Source: Pythium myriotylum
Lineage: Eukaryota > Oomycota > Peronosporomycetes > Pythiales > Pythiaceae
Direction: 5' to 3'
NCBI GenBank assembly: GCA_023091665.1
Contig: JALJCQ010000014.1
Span: forward strand, 1,240,001-1,304,000
Length of the DNA stretch: 64,000 nt
Shown: positions 21,748-30,797 of the stretch, in pieces
How positions within the stretch are numbered: position 1 is the stretch's first letter
Layout: each line of letters begins with the position of its first letter
Position numbers and translations under genes: made by a program
Notes under the pieces: generated by a model
Databases searched by the model: none
What the model was told of the DNA's origin: nothing
Seen by the model: the letters and a program-made list of their open reading frames with translations, nothing else

Positions 21748-23693
21748 ATGGACCCGAAGAACCCGCACGTCGCCATCAACATGAGCGGCAACGGCGCCGG
21801 CAGCACGCTCGACGTGGCGCTGGCGCGCGAGGAGGCGCTCCACCGCTTCCGCGACATCAACTGGGCCACGTACACGCGGTACGGAGCTGCTCGGGAGCGC
21901 GAGACGCGCGAGGCGAGCTAGGCTAACACCCACGCGGTGGATCCAACAGCGCCGGCGGATTCTCGCTCGAGAAGCTCGAGATCTCGGCGCTCAAGGAGAT
22001 CGAGACGCTCGCGAAACCGGGAGACGACGTCAACGTCGGTGGCGTCGTGGCGAGACTCTGTTGCAACCAGGCCAAGTGACGCGTGCGCTCTCTGTAGGCG
22101 AATGCGGTCGACGACTTTCTCGTGGACAACGGGCGCGTGCTCGCGAGCGCGCTGCTCAAGCTCGTCAAGAATGTCACGGAGCCGACGGTCATCAAGTACA
22201 CGCTCGCTCGCATGCAGGAGCTGCTGCCCGGTAACTCCCCTCGTAGATGTGGAGGTCCTGGCTCGCGCTAACAGTTCCGAGTCTAGATGGCCTCCGACTC
22301 CGCAAACGTGTCGCGTACTTTGTAGAGGAAGGCAAAGCGCTCGACGCAGCGCCCTTCCTCCGCATGATCCGCAACGACACTGGCTACGTGCAGTATGCCG
22401 CGGCTCACATACTCGCTCTCTTCCTGACGTGAGACTCGCAGTATTGGCCGGTCAGAATGGCGCACTCCAACTCACGAGCTGCGTCTCTCTAGGATTCGGC
22501 CTCGTTTTGAAGACGTTGACGCCCTTGCGCAGTGGGCCGTGCAGGCGCTCAAGCTTGGACCGAACTCGACCGATCCCAACCGAGCAAACGTCACCCGTGC
22601 AGCTGTCAACTCAATGATGGTGCTACTGCGTCATCAGAAGTCGCGCATTGTGTTTGTTAAGCAGGGTGGTGTTCTTCCGTACGTGTGCACTCTCCTGTCC
22701 CAGTCCAAAACAAGTTGTTGACTCTCTTCATCCTTAGGGTGGTGGATCTGCTCAAGAACTCGCAGAGCCGAGCGCAGCTTTCCTACGAGGTATCAAGCAT
22801 TCTGGCTATAGCTCTATTCCCCACGCTCGTTTTTGATGGATAAGTCTGTGTCGTCCCTCAGCTCACGTTTATTCTCTGGACACTGTCATTTTGTGACGAC
22901 GCAATGGACAAGTTTGTGACATCGAACGCGCTCGACGTTCTAATTCAGCAAGTTGTTGCGGCACCCCGAGAGAAAGTCGTTCGTGTTGCGTTGGAAACAC
23001 TCCAGGTTTGTGTGGCATCGCTCTCCATAAGCTGCGGCTACGCGTAACTTGACAACACTTGCAGAACCTCATCGGCAAGTTGAGCGGCTATTTCAACGAG
23101 CGGATGATCGATGGCGGCCTGCTTAAGACGCTTACAAACCTGCGCGAGCGCAAATGGACCGATGAAGACATCACCAAGAACATCCAGTCGATTCGGGACG
23201 TCCTTATTCGCGAGTACAAGGAGCTGAAGTATGTTCCACCACGAGGTTGTCAAAAGCTTCGTCTCACTGGTTGTATTGTACGTAGCACTATGGAGCGCTA
23301 CGAGAAGGAGCTACGCGGAGGCCATCTCAACTGGGGTCTGCTGCACACGGACAAGTTCTGGAAGGAGAACTTCATGGCATTTGAGAACAAAGAGTTTGAG
23401 CTCATTCGGTACGTGGCACGATGGACATCCAGGAGGACTAAGTACTGATTTTGCTCCATTATAGGCTCCTCATTGATTTGCTCGAATCTGAGGATCCTAA
23501 GACAGTGTCCGTAGCTCTTTTTGATTTGGGAGAGTTTGTTCGCTTCTATCCAAACGGCAAGCACATCGTGAAACGACTTGGTGCGAAGAAAGTAGCAATG
23601 AAGCTCATGACCCACGAAAATCCAGAAGTGCAGAAGCAAGCGCTACAGTGCATCTCCAAGATGATGGTGAACAAGTGGGAGTTCGTCAAGTAA
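21748..23693 (+). CDS. ATP6V1H: V-type H+-ATPase subunit H
   Basis: Ten exons fit: 21748-21878, 21950-22028, 22098-22230, 22287-22428, 22493-22678, 22738-22789, 22862-23005, 23065-23228, 23286-23408 and 23465-23693. The product has 460 residues (usual 440-480). It is an all-helical armadillo-type protein. The clearest family stretches are MIRNDTGYVQYAAAHILALF, MMVLLRHQKSRIVFVKQGG, the NMTMERYEKE-like segment written here as NTMERYEKEL, FWKENFMAFENKEFELI, and the end with ALFDLGEFVRFYPNGKHIVK. Subunit H links the V1 and Vo sectors and silences ATPase activity in free V1. The donor ending exon 2 is ambiguous: GT at 22029 was used, and later in-phase GTs exist. A further 3' exon after 23690 is possible but less family-like. 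Confidence 0.88.
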
Positions 23694-24569
23694 GGGTGGT
23701 CACCGTGCTAATCATGCCCTGAAGTAAAACACTCTGTGTCTTGCTTAGAGAGGTAATGGAAAAAGTGGACGGATTTGTGGATTTATTGATGTGTCTTGTT
23801 TGGAGCCTTTATGGATTGAGATATCGAAACCATGTCGTGCCAAGCGTGGCACCTGCTTCCTCTAGGTATCCTCCAAATCTAACAGTGCGTGTACTGGTGC
23901 GAAAACTCACATAACCCGATCTCGAACTGAACGTCAAACGAGAAGAAAATACGTTTCTGATTTTACTTGTCAGCGTGGGGTGTTGTGAAGGATTGGTCCC
24001 TTCTCCTGGTTTTTGGTCGTCTCACGTAACTCTTCCGACGTGTGGACCACAGGGGCCAATGGTTTGGTTCGTGTGCAGATCCGAAAGGGCGTGCAGCAAA
24101 TGAGCGAGTCAGTGTAACACACAACGTCACACACCAAGCGCCCCTCGAGATTTCGACAACGGCTGCGCGGAAGTAGTCGATGAGCTCTCTTCAGAACTCG
24201 AAACGACATGAAAAGTCAGGGAAAGTTTATATGGGATGTTTCCCCGAACTGCAAACGACCCACAGTGGGAGCTCCTCAGCAATGCATGGGCGTGCGTCAG
24301 CCCTCGTTTCGAAAACAAGCCTGTGCGATCGTGGTGCTAGTCGAGGTGAGCACGTTCCCCGAAAGCATAACGGTGTAGAACGTGTGGAGAAGGTAGCAGG
24401 CTGCTGAGTATGAAGCACGGCGGTGTAACCGAATCCTTTGCGTATGACGCTGTCTTACCTGCTAGAAGTTCGACGCCAGCGTTCATTCTACAATCTGCCT
24501 CACCGCACTCAGCAGATACAGACACCAACACCAAGTACTCCTCGTTGACAGGACGACAGGGCACCTACC
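23694..24569. other. Intergenic region
   Basis: No coding signal was recognised in this 876-base gap. It marks the border between the intron-rich housekeeping genes and the intron-poor secreted-protein island. The last 100 bases should hold the promoter of the gene at 24570. Confidence 0.4.
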
Positions 24570-27455
24570 ATGCTTTCGACTAAGCGTCTTATCCGGCTTC
24601 TGCTTGTGGTCGCTCTGACCTCGCAGCGCGTTGACGGTACCGTGTCATCGTTTCGAGGTCGCAGCTTGAGGGATACTCTCGAGCAGGATTTGCACCAACA
24701 ACATCAATACTCTCGCGAGTTGAAGCAGGGGCGCCCAACTCGGGACCCACGTGATCCCTCGCCACCGACTCCAGTTACACCAGTTCCTGGAACCCCACCC
24801 CCACGGACGCCTTCACCGGCAACACCGTCTCCAGCGACGCCAGCTCCAACGACGTCTTCACCAGATACGCCTTCGCCCACGACGCCGGCTCCTAGTACGC
24901 CTGGACCAGATACGCCGTCACCCACGACACCGGCTCCGACGACGCCAGCTCCAACGACGCCTTCACCCACGACGCCGGCTCCTGCTACGCCTTCACCAGA
25001 TACGCCTGGACCAGATACGCCTTCACCCACGACACCGGCTCCAACGACACCAGCTCCAACGACGCCTTCACCAGATACGCCTTCACCCACGACACCGGCT
25101 CCTAGTACACCTGGACCAAACACGCCTTCACCCACGACACCGGCTCCGACGACGCCAGCTCCAACGACGCCTGCTCCAACGACGCCTGCTCCAACGACGC
25201 CAGCTCCAACGACGCCTTCACCCACGACGCCGGCTCCTAGTACGCCTGGACCAGATACGCCGTCACCCACGACACCGGCTCCGACGACGCCAGCTCCAAC
25301 GACGCCTTCACCCACGACGCCGGCTCCTGCTACGCCTTCACCAGATACGCCTGGACCAGATACGCCTTCACCCACGACACCGGCTCCAACGACACCAGCT
25401 CCAACGATGTCTTCACCAGACACGCCTTCGCCCACGACACCGGCTCCTAGTACGCCTGGACCAAACACGCCTTCACCCACGACACCGGCTCCAACGACGC
25501 CTGCTCCAACGACGCCTGCTCCAACGACGCCTGCTCCAACGACGCCAGCTCCAACGACGCCTTCACCCACGACGCCGGCTCCTAGTACGCCTGGACCAGA
25601 TACGCCGTCACCCACGACACCGGCTCCGACGACGCCAGCTCCAACGACGCCTTCACCCACGACGCCGGCTCCTGCTACGCCTTCACCAGATACGCCTGGA
25701 CCAGATACGCCTTCACCCACGACACCGGCTCCAACGACACCAGCTCCAACGATGTCTTCACCAGACACGCCTTCGCCCACGACACCGGCTCCTAGTACGC
25801 CTGGACCAAACACGCCTTCACCCACGACACCGGCTCCAACGACGCCTGCTCCAACGACGCCAGGTCCAACGACGCCGGTCCCTGCTACGCGTTCACCAGA
25901 TACGCCATCTCCAGGAACATATTCACCGTCGCCTTCAGTTACTCAGACTCCCGTCACGAGTACTTCCTCACCTTTGACATCACCCCCATCGCCATACAAA
26001 CCTGGAAGTTCGAAGCCAACGACCCCATGCCCGAAACCTTCGTCCCCTGAAACATCCCAACGTGGCTATACCTTCCAACCATTTACTGAATATCCCAGTT
26101 CGAAGACTACGGATCCGATGAGGAAGCCGGGAACGCCAGAGAAAGGATCAGCGAAGCCTTCGCCTACCCCGCATTCCTCTCGGTCCGATTACGAACCAAT
26201 AAAGCCTTCGCTGCCGTATACGACGACAGCCTCTCCGCGGGTGATGACATCGTCTCCATCAACTGGCAACTCACCTGGAGGGTTCCAAGCAGTGCCGACA
26301 CCCTACCCGACTGACACTGCTGTGGCTCCGGCCCTTAGTAACACACCATATCCGAGCAAAACGGGAGAGAGCCCCGCCCCATCCACCGGTCACGGTTCCA
26401 CGCAGCCCGATCTGTCGATAACTGCACCAGGTGGCGTTTATCCTCCTGCCCTGGGGTCGACTCCAGTGCCTTCTCCTTCGTCAGCTTATGTGCACGACCG
26501 ATATCCATCATCTGGAACTGAAGCACCAAATCGAGGACCTTCGTACCCAACTTCGGTGCCTTCTTCTCAGTATCCGCATTCAACGACTGAAGCGCCCACC
26601 CAACCATCTTCGCCGCCTGGCTCGCAGTCAACATTCAAACCAAGTGATATCCCATCGTCAGCCTATTCACCGATCGCTTCTGTTCCAAGTGGCCAGTCCA
26701 GCTCCCGCCCGAAATACCGAAACCGCCCTACAGTCTCTGCTCCAATTCCACTCCCGGCCGACATCGCAGCTACTGTTCCGTTTCAGCCAGGGCAAAAAGT
26801 GAACACAAGCACACCACCCGGTCAGCCCACGTCTAGCCAAGGAACGGAAGAATCTGGCGAGTTGAATTCTTCCCGAACAAACAAACATGAAAGCCTAGCA
26901 GCCAGCCAACAGTCGAGTAGCTCGGTTGATACCGCTGTTCCCTCACCGAGCGGAAGTGATCCAGCTTGGAATACAGTCAGTCACCAACCAGTCCACGAAC
27001 CGGGGGACAGTCCATCATCTTCGGCAGCACAGTCATCTCAGGACCCCGCGCTATCCATTTCTAGTCAGCAGTCTGCCTCGGAGAATGATTCACTGACAAA
27101 CCCTGCCAAAACCCACTCAGACGCCTCCAACGGCCCCGCCAAATCTCCTCCAGGCCACCAGCCAGCAGGTAAACAGACCGAGCACAGCCCCAACTCGCCT
27201 TTGAACAAGTCGACCACATCGAACGGACCGAGTGCAACAGTCCAGGAGCCTAATCAGAAGTCCAGTGCGAGTCCAGGTGATGAGGAATCCCCAGCTACAC
27301 GAGAATCTCCAGTACTCTCTCGCGACGACTCATCTATATCCTCAAAGTATGGCCAGGATTCGCCCATACCAGCGGGCGACACCGGGAAACAGTACTCGGA
27401 GTCGTTGGGAACTCCGTCCTCGAACGCCAAACATCGCCTGTGCGACACAGAGTAG
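24570..27455 (+). CDS. Secreted Pro/Thr/Ser-rich mucin-like repeat protein with Ser/Gln-rich tail
   Basis: Intron-free gene of 961 residues. A signal peptide (about residues 1-23, MLSTKRLIRLLLVVALTSQR onward) is followed by a short non-repetitive stretch that contains RSLR at residues 31-34. Residues about 65-450 are tandem five-residue units of the type T-P-(A/S/G)-P-(T/D/S/N), arranged in a 345-base higher-order repeat. Residues 450-961 are not repetitive but stay rich in Pro, Ser, Thr and Gln. Such tracts are normally heavily O-glycosylated and extended, as in mucins or cell-wall proteins. There is no enzyme domain and no GPI or membrane segment at the C-terminus. Role inferred: surface or matrix component, perhaps of spores or cysts. 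It heads the secreted island, and a decayed copy of its tail lies at 29878-30115. Confidence 0.85.
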   Translation: MLSTKRLIRLLLVVALTSQRVDGTVSSFRGRSLRDTLEQDLHQQHQYSRELKQGRPTRDPRDPSPPTPVTPVPGTPPPRTPSPATPSPATPAPTTSSPDTPSPTTPAPSTPGPDTPSPTTPAPTTPAPTTPSPTTPAPATPSPDTPGPDTPSPTTPAPTTPAPTTPSPDTPSPTTPAPSTPGPNTPSPTTPAPTTPAPTTPAPTTPAPTTPAPTTPSPTTPAPSTPGPDTPSPTTPAPTTPAPTTPSPTTPAPATPSPDTPGPDTPSPTTPAPTTPAPTMSSPDTPSPTTPAPSTPGPNTPSPTTPAPTTPAPTTPAPTTPAPTTPAPTTPSPTTPAPSTPGPDTPSPTTPAPTTPAPTTPSPTTPAPATPSPDTPGPDTPSPTTPAPTTPAPTMSSPDTPSPTTPAPSTPGPNTPSPTTPAPTTPAPTTPGPTTPVPATRSPDTPSPGTYSPSPSVTQTPVTSTSSPLTSPPSPYKPGSSKPTTPCPKPSSPETSQRGYTFQPFTEYPSSKTTDPMRKPGTPEKGSAKPSPTPHSSRSDYEPIKPSLPYTTTASPRVMTSSPSTGNSPGGFQAVPTPYPTDTAVAPALSNTPYPSKTGESPAPSTGHGSTQPDLSITAPGGVYPPALGSTPVPSPSSAYVHDRYPSSGTEAPNRGPSYPTSVPSSQYPHSTTEAPTQPSSPPGSQSTFKPSDIPSSAYSPIASVPSGQSSSRPKYRNRPTVSAPIPLPADIAATVPFQPGQKVNTSTPPGQPTSSQGTEESGELNSSRTNKHESLAASQQSSSSVDTAVPSPSGSDPAWNTVSHQPVHEPGDSPSSSAAQSSQDPALSISSQQSASENDSLTNPAKTHSDASNGPAKSPPGHQPAGKQTEHSPNSPLNKSTTSNGPSATVQEPNQKSSASPGDEESPATRESPVLSRDDSSISSKYGQDSPIPAGDTGKQYSESLGTPSSNAKHRLCDTE
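24830..25870 (+). repeat. 345-base higher-order tandem repeat
   Basis: The marker CCTAGTACGCCTGGACCAGA recurs at 24891, 25236 and 25581, exactly 345 bases apart. A second marker (CCTAGTA... followed by CTGGACCAAA) recurs at 25101, 25446 and 25791, also 345 apart. Each block is 115 codons made of about 23 five-residue T-P-x-P-x units. The copies differ by only a few bases, so the blocks duplicated recently. Confidence 0.9.
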
Positions 27456-28050
27456 TCGTCAAGTCCGCGTTGGGGTGTCTGTGATCGTACGAGAAGTCTT
27501 GAGCCTCATGGAGGCTCTCACTTACTTTAATGCATGTTTCAATATCTTCATGTTGGATAATCCACGCAAAGTGATGTTTTAACGCAAGTTATCACCAGAA
27601 CCAGTGAATCGGTGTCAAACGCTTCAAAGCTGAGCACAGCCACCTCCTGCCCATCTCCACCGTATCCTTGGTGGAATCCTTAGTCTTTTGAAACCCCGTG
27701 AGCAGGTCTGCTTCACTCGTGCGTGAACGGCCGCGTTAGTGCGACAATGCTGTCAGCAGATGTTGCTATCCTCATCGACGCGATTGCTGTGAACCTTGCG
27801 CAAGACCTTGGCAGCTGGAGTGTTCAGCACTGCTGTGTCGTTTTCCGCTGCAGTGGTCGGAAAAGGCCCAGAACGTCGCTGGAACCATCAGCCATGGCAG
27901 GTATTCAGAAGGTATTCAGAGCATCCTGCCCTTTGTGTCGCGGAGAACCGTAACGGCTGCAGTGGCTTGGCGGACTTTGGTTCAGTTTTCATTCTTTCGT
28001 TCTCTGTCCGAAACGTTGAGAAGCCGATCCGACGCTACCGACTCGACGTG
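27456..28050. other. Intergenic region, partly duplicated
   Basis: The last 246 bases (27805-28050) are identical to 30336-30581 upstream of the next paralogue. A stretch at about 27626-27680 also resembles 30144-30196. So the spacer as well as the gene was copied. No separate gene was seen. Confidence 0.5.
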
Positions 28051-28266
28051 ATGCAGTGGACACGGCATCTTCTGAGGCTCGTCCTCGTGCTTGCGGTGGT
28101 GACGGCGACAAGTGAGAAGGTGGTGGCGGGTGCTGGTGGTGTTCAGGCTGAGGAGCGTGTGCTTGTGGAAGAGGCGAGAACACCAGCACCAACGCCAGCG
28201 CCAACACCGCCGACAGTGGCTCCTACGACTCCGGCACCAACAACTGCCGCCCCGACGACTCCAGCA
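27805..28266 (+). repeat. Duplicated 5' gene segment, copy A
   Basis: These 462 bases are identical to 30336-30797 by direct reading. They cover about 246 bases of upstream DNA, the signal peptide and the first Pro/Thr codons of the gene starting at 28051. The first mismatch is at 28267. Perfect identity that includes non-coding DNA indicates recent duplication or gene conversion. Confidence 0.9.
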
Positions 28267-29790
28267 CCAACGGTGCCATCACCGACGACGGGAGGACCAA
28301 GGACGCCGGCACCAGCAACCCCAAGTCCCACGACTTCTGCTCCAACGACGCCGACGCCGACAACTCCTGTCCCAACAACCCCATCTCGTACGACACCAGC
28401 ACCGACGACACCTACAGCAACGACACCGGCTCCTACCACACCAGCCCCTACAACGCCAGCGCCAACGACGCCAGCACGCACAACGCCAGCCCCAATAACA
28501 CCTACACCGACAACGCCGGCGCCAACCACACCGGCGCCAACCACACCGGCCCCAATCACACCGACACCGACGACTCCAGCGCCGACAACTCCAGCGCCGA
28601 CAATTCCAACGCCGACAACTCCAGTCCCGACAACACCAGAGCCAACGACACCAGCTCCAACCACGCCGGAGCCAACTACACCGGCGCCAACGACACCTGC
28701 GCCAACAACACCAGCTCCAACCACGCCAGCCCCAACCACGCCGGAGCCAACTACACCGGCGCCAACGACACCTGCGCCAACCACGCCAGCCCCAACCACG
28801 CCGGAGCCAACTACACCGGCGCCAACGACACCTGCGCCAACAACACCAGCTCCAACCACGCCAGCCCCAACCACGCCGGAGCCAACTACACCGGCGCCAA
28901 CGACACCTGCGCCAACAACACCAGCTCCAACCACGCCAGCCCCAACCACGCCGGAGCCAACTACACCGGCGCCAACGACACCTGCGCCAACCACGCCAGC
29001 CCCAACCACGCCAGCCCCAACCACGCCGGAGCCAACTACACCGGCGCCAACGACACCTGCGCCAACCACGCCAGCCCCAACCACGCCGGAGCCAACTACA
29101 CCGGCGCCAACGACACCTGCGCCAACAACACCAGCTCCAACCACGCCGGAGCCAACTACACCTGCGCCGACAACACCAGCACCGACGACCCCAACACCGA
29201 CAACCCCAACGCCAACCACACCGGCTCCAACCACACCGGCACAAACCACACCGGCACCGACGACCCCAACTCCAACCACACCAGCGCCAACCACACCGGC
29301 ACCAACCACACCGGCGCCGACGACCCCAACGCCAACCACACCGGCACCAACTACACCATCTCCCACGACACCGGCGCCGACAACCCCAACTCCAACCACA
29401 CCAGCGCCAACCACACCGGCACCAACCACACCACCTCCTACGACACCGGCGCCAACCACACCGGCGCCGACGACCCCAACGCCAACCACACCGGCACCAA
29501 CTACACCAGCTCCTACGACACCAGCGCCGACGACACCGGCGCCGACTCCGTCCACCCCAACGATGCCAACCCCAACAACGCCGCTACCCACCTCGCTCTC
29601 GTCGAACACCCCTTGTCCGAAGAGCCGGGAGCGGACTACGCCAGTGCCAGAAAAGCCACATCCCAAACCAACGCCCACAGTACGTGGTCCTTCACACGCA
29701 AAGACTCCGTGTCCTACGAAAACTCCTGCGCCACCCACGCCACAGCAATTCCACTCTCGTGTTGGTGCTGCGTCGCTGCGCATGGGATAA
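28051..29790 (+). CDS. Secreted Pro/Thr-rich repeat protein, paralogue A
   Basis: Intron-free gene of 579 residues. The signal peptide is MQWTRHLLRLVLVLAVVTAT, followed by a short acidic stretch (QAEERVLVEEAR). Nearly all the rest, residues 45-540, is a run of five-residue units T-P-A-P-T with variants having Glu, Thr, Ser or Val at the third position. The end is Pro/Thr-rich with two Cys-containing words (TPCPKSRE and TPCPTKTP). It should be extracellular, extended and O-glycosylated, with no catalytic domain. The ATG at 28051 begins the leader; the frame is open to 27796 without a better start. It shares an identical 5' end with the gene at 30582, but their repeat patterns differ. Sequence just after its stop resembles the tail of the gene at 24570, suggesting a lost C-terminus. 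Confidence 0.85.
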   Translation: MQWTRHLLRLVLVLAVVTATSEKVVAGAGGVQAEERVLVEEARTPAPTPAPTPPTVAPTTPAPTTAAPTTPAPTVPSPTTGGPRTPAPATPSPTTSAPTTPTPTTPVPTTPSRTTPAPTTPTATTPAPTTPAPTTPAPTTPARTTPAPITPTPTTPAPTTPAPTTPAPITPTPTTPAPTTPAPTIPTPTTPVPTTPEPTTPAPTTPEPTTPAPTTPAPTTPAPTTPAPTTPEPTTPAPTTPAPTTPAPTTPEPTTPAPTTPAPTTPAPTTPAPTTPEPTTPAPTTPAPTTPAPTTPAPTTPEPTTPAPTTPAPTTPAPTTPAPTTPEPTTPAPTTPAPTTPAPTTPEPTTPAPTTPAPTTPAPTTPEPTTPAPTTPAPTTPTPTTPTPTTPAPTTPAQTTPAPTTPTPTTPAPTTPAPTTPAPTTPTPTTPAPTTPSPTTPAPTTPTPTTPAPTTPAPTTPPPTTPAPTTPAPTTPTPTTPAPTTPAPTTPAPTTPAPTPSTPTMPTPTTPLPTSLSSNTPCPKSRERTTPVPEKPHPKPTPTVRGPSHAKTPCPTKTPAPPTPQQFHSRVGAASLRMG

Positions 29791-30581
29791 CGATCGATCG
29801 GTCTCGAGATCAAAAAATGGCGACTTGTCGTCTTGCATATCCTGAATATCTTGATAGAAACGCATTGTATCATTGCCATCCATTTCTAGTCAGCAACTCT
29901 CCTCCAGGCCACCAACCAGTAGCTCAACAGACCAAGCAAGGCGCCTTCTCACCTTTGAACAAGTCGACACCACATCGAGCGATCGAGTGTGACAGTCCAG
30001 GAGCCTGCCCAGAAGTCCAGCGCGAGTCCGGCTAGTGAGGGATCCCCCTCTGCACGAGGATCTCCAGTACTCTCTCGCGACGACTCATCCGTGCTCTCAA
30101 AGTTCTGTTGCAGTTCGCTCATAGGAATGGTTCAGACCGGGAAACTGAGCACAGCCACGACATGCCCATCTCCGCCGTATCCTTGCTGGATGTCAGAAGT
30201 CATGAATCTGTAATGATTAGCGATTACTGTAGCATCCAATGGATCCAGTCGCTGCGTCTGTGTGACAGTACCATCAACAGATGTTCTCACACGCTTTAAC
30301 ACAATGAAGCAAACCTCACGCGGATCTTTCGCACCACCTTGGCAGCTGGAGTGTTCAGCACTGCTGTGTCGTTTTCCGCTGCAGTGGTCGGAAAAGGCCC
30401 AGAACGTCGCTGGAACCATCAGCCATGGCAGGTATTCAGAAGGTATTCAGAGCATCCTGCCCTTTGTGTCGCGGAGAACCGTAACGGCTGCAGTGGCTTG
30501 GCGGACTTTGGTTCAGTTTTCATTCTTTCGTTCTCTGTCCGAAACGTTGAGAAGCCGATCCGACGCTACCGACTCGACGTG
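29791..30581. other. Intergenic region with relic and duplicated DNA
   Basis: It contains the decayed tail-like segment 29878-30115, a spacer stretch shared with 27626-27680 at about 30144-30196, and the copied upstream segment from 30336. No intact gene was seen apart from the neighbours. Confidence 0.5.
29878..30115 (+). pseudogene. Relic of a Ser/Gln-rich C-terminal tail
   Basis: This stretch aligns with 27055-27345, the end of the coding sequence at 24570-27455. Shared words include CCATTTCTAGTCAGCA, CTCCTCCAGGCCACCA, TTTGAACAAGTCGAC, GACAGTCCAGGAGCC and CTCTCGCGACGACTCATC. Relative to that gene it lacks about 100 bases near its start and has small insertions that break the frame. It lies after the stop of paralogue A. 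The simplest reading is that paralogue A once carried the same tail and lost it by a stop or frameshift. Confidence 0.7.
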
Positions 30582-30797
30582 ATGCAGTGGACACGGCATC
30601 TTCTGAGGCTCGTCCTCGTGCTTGCGGTGGTGACGGCGACAAGTGAGAAGGTGGTGGCGGGTGCTGGTGGTGTTCAGGCTGAGGAGCGTGTGCTTGTGGA
30701 AGAGGCGAGAACACCAGCACCAACGCCAGCGCCAACACCGCCGACAGTGGCTCCTACGACTCCGGCACCAACAACTGCCGCCCCGACGACTCCAGCG
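30336..30797 (+). repeat. Duplicated 5' gene segment, copy B
   Basis: Second copy of the 462-base block at 27805-28266, at an offset of 2531 bases. It includes the upstream DNA, the signal peptide and the start of the Pro/Thr domain of the gene at 30582. Confidence 0.9.

Noticed and set aside
23694..23930. Possible extra 3' exon of V-ATPase subunit H after a GTAAGG donor at 23690
   Set aside because: The translated extension does not look like the family C-terminus, and the product ending at 23693 already has the usual length. Kept as an alternative only.
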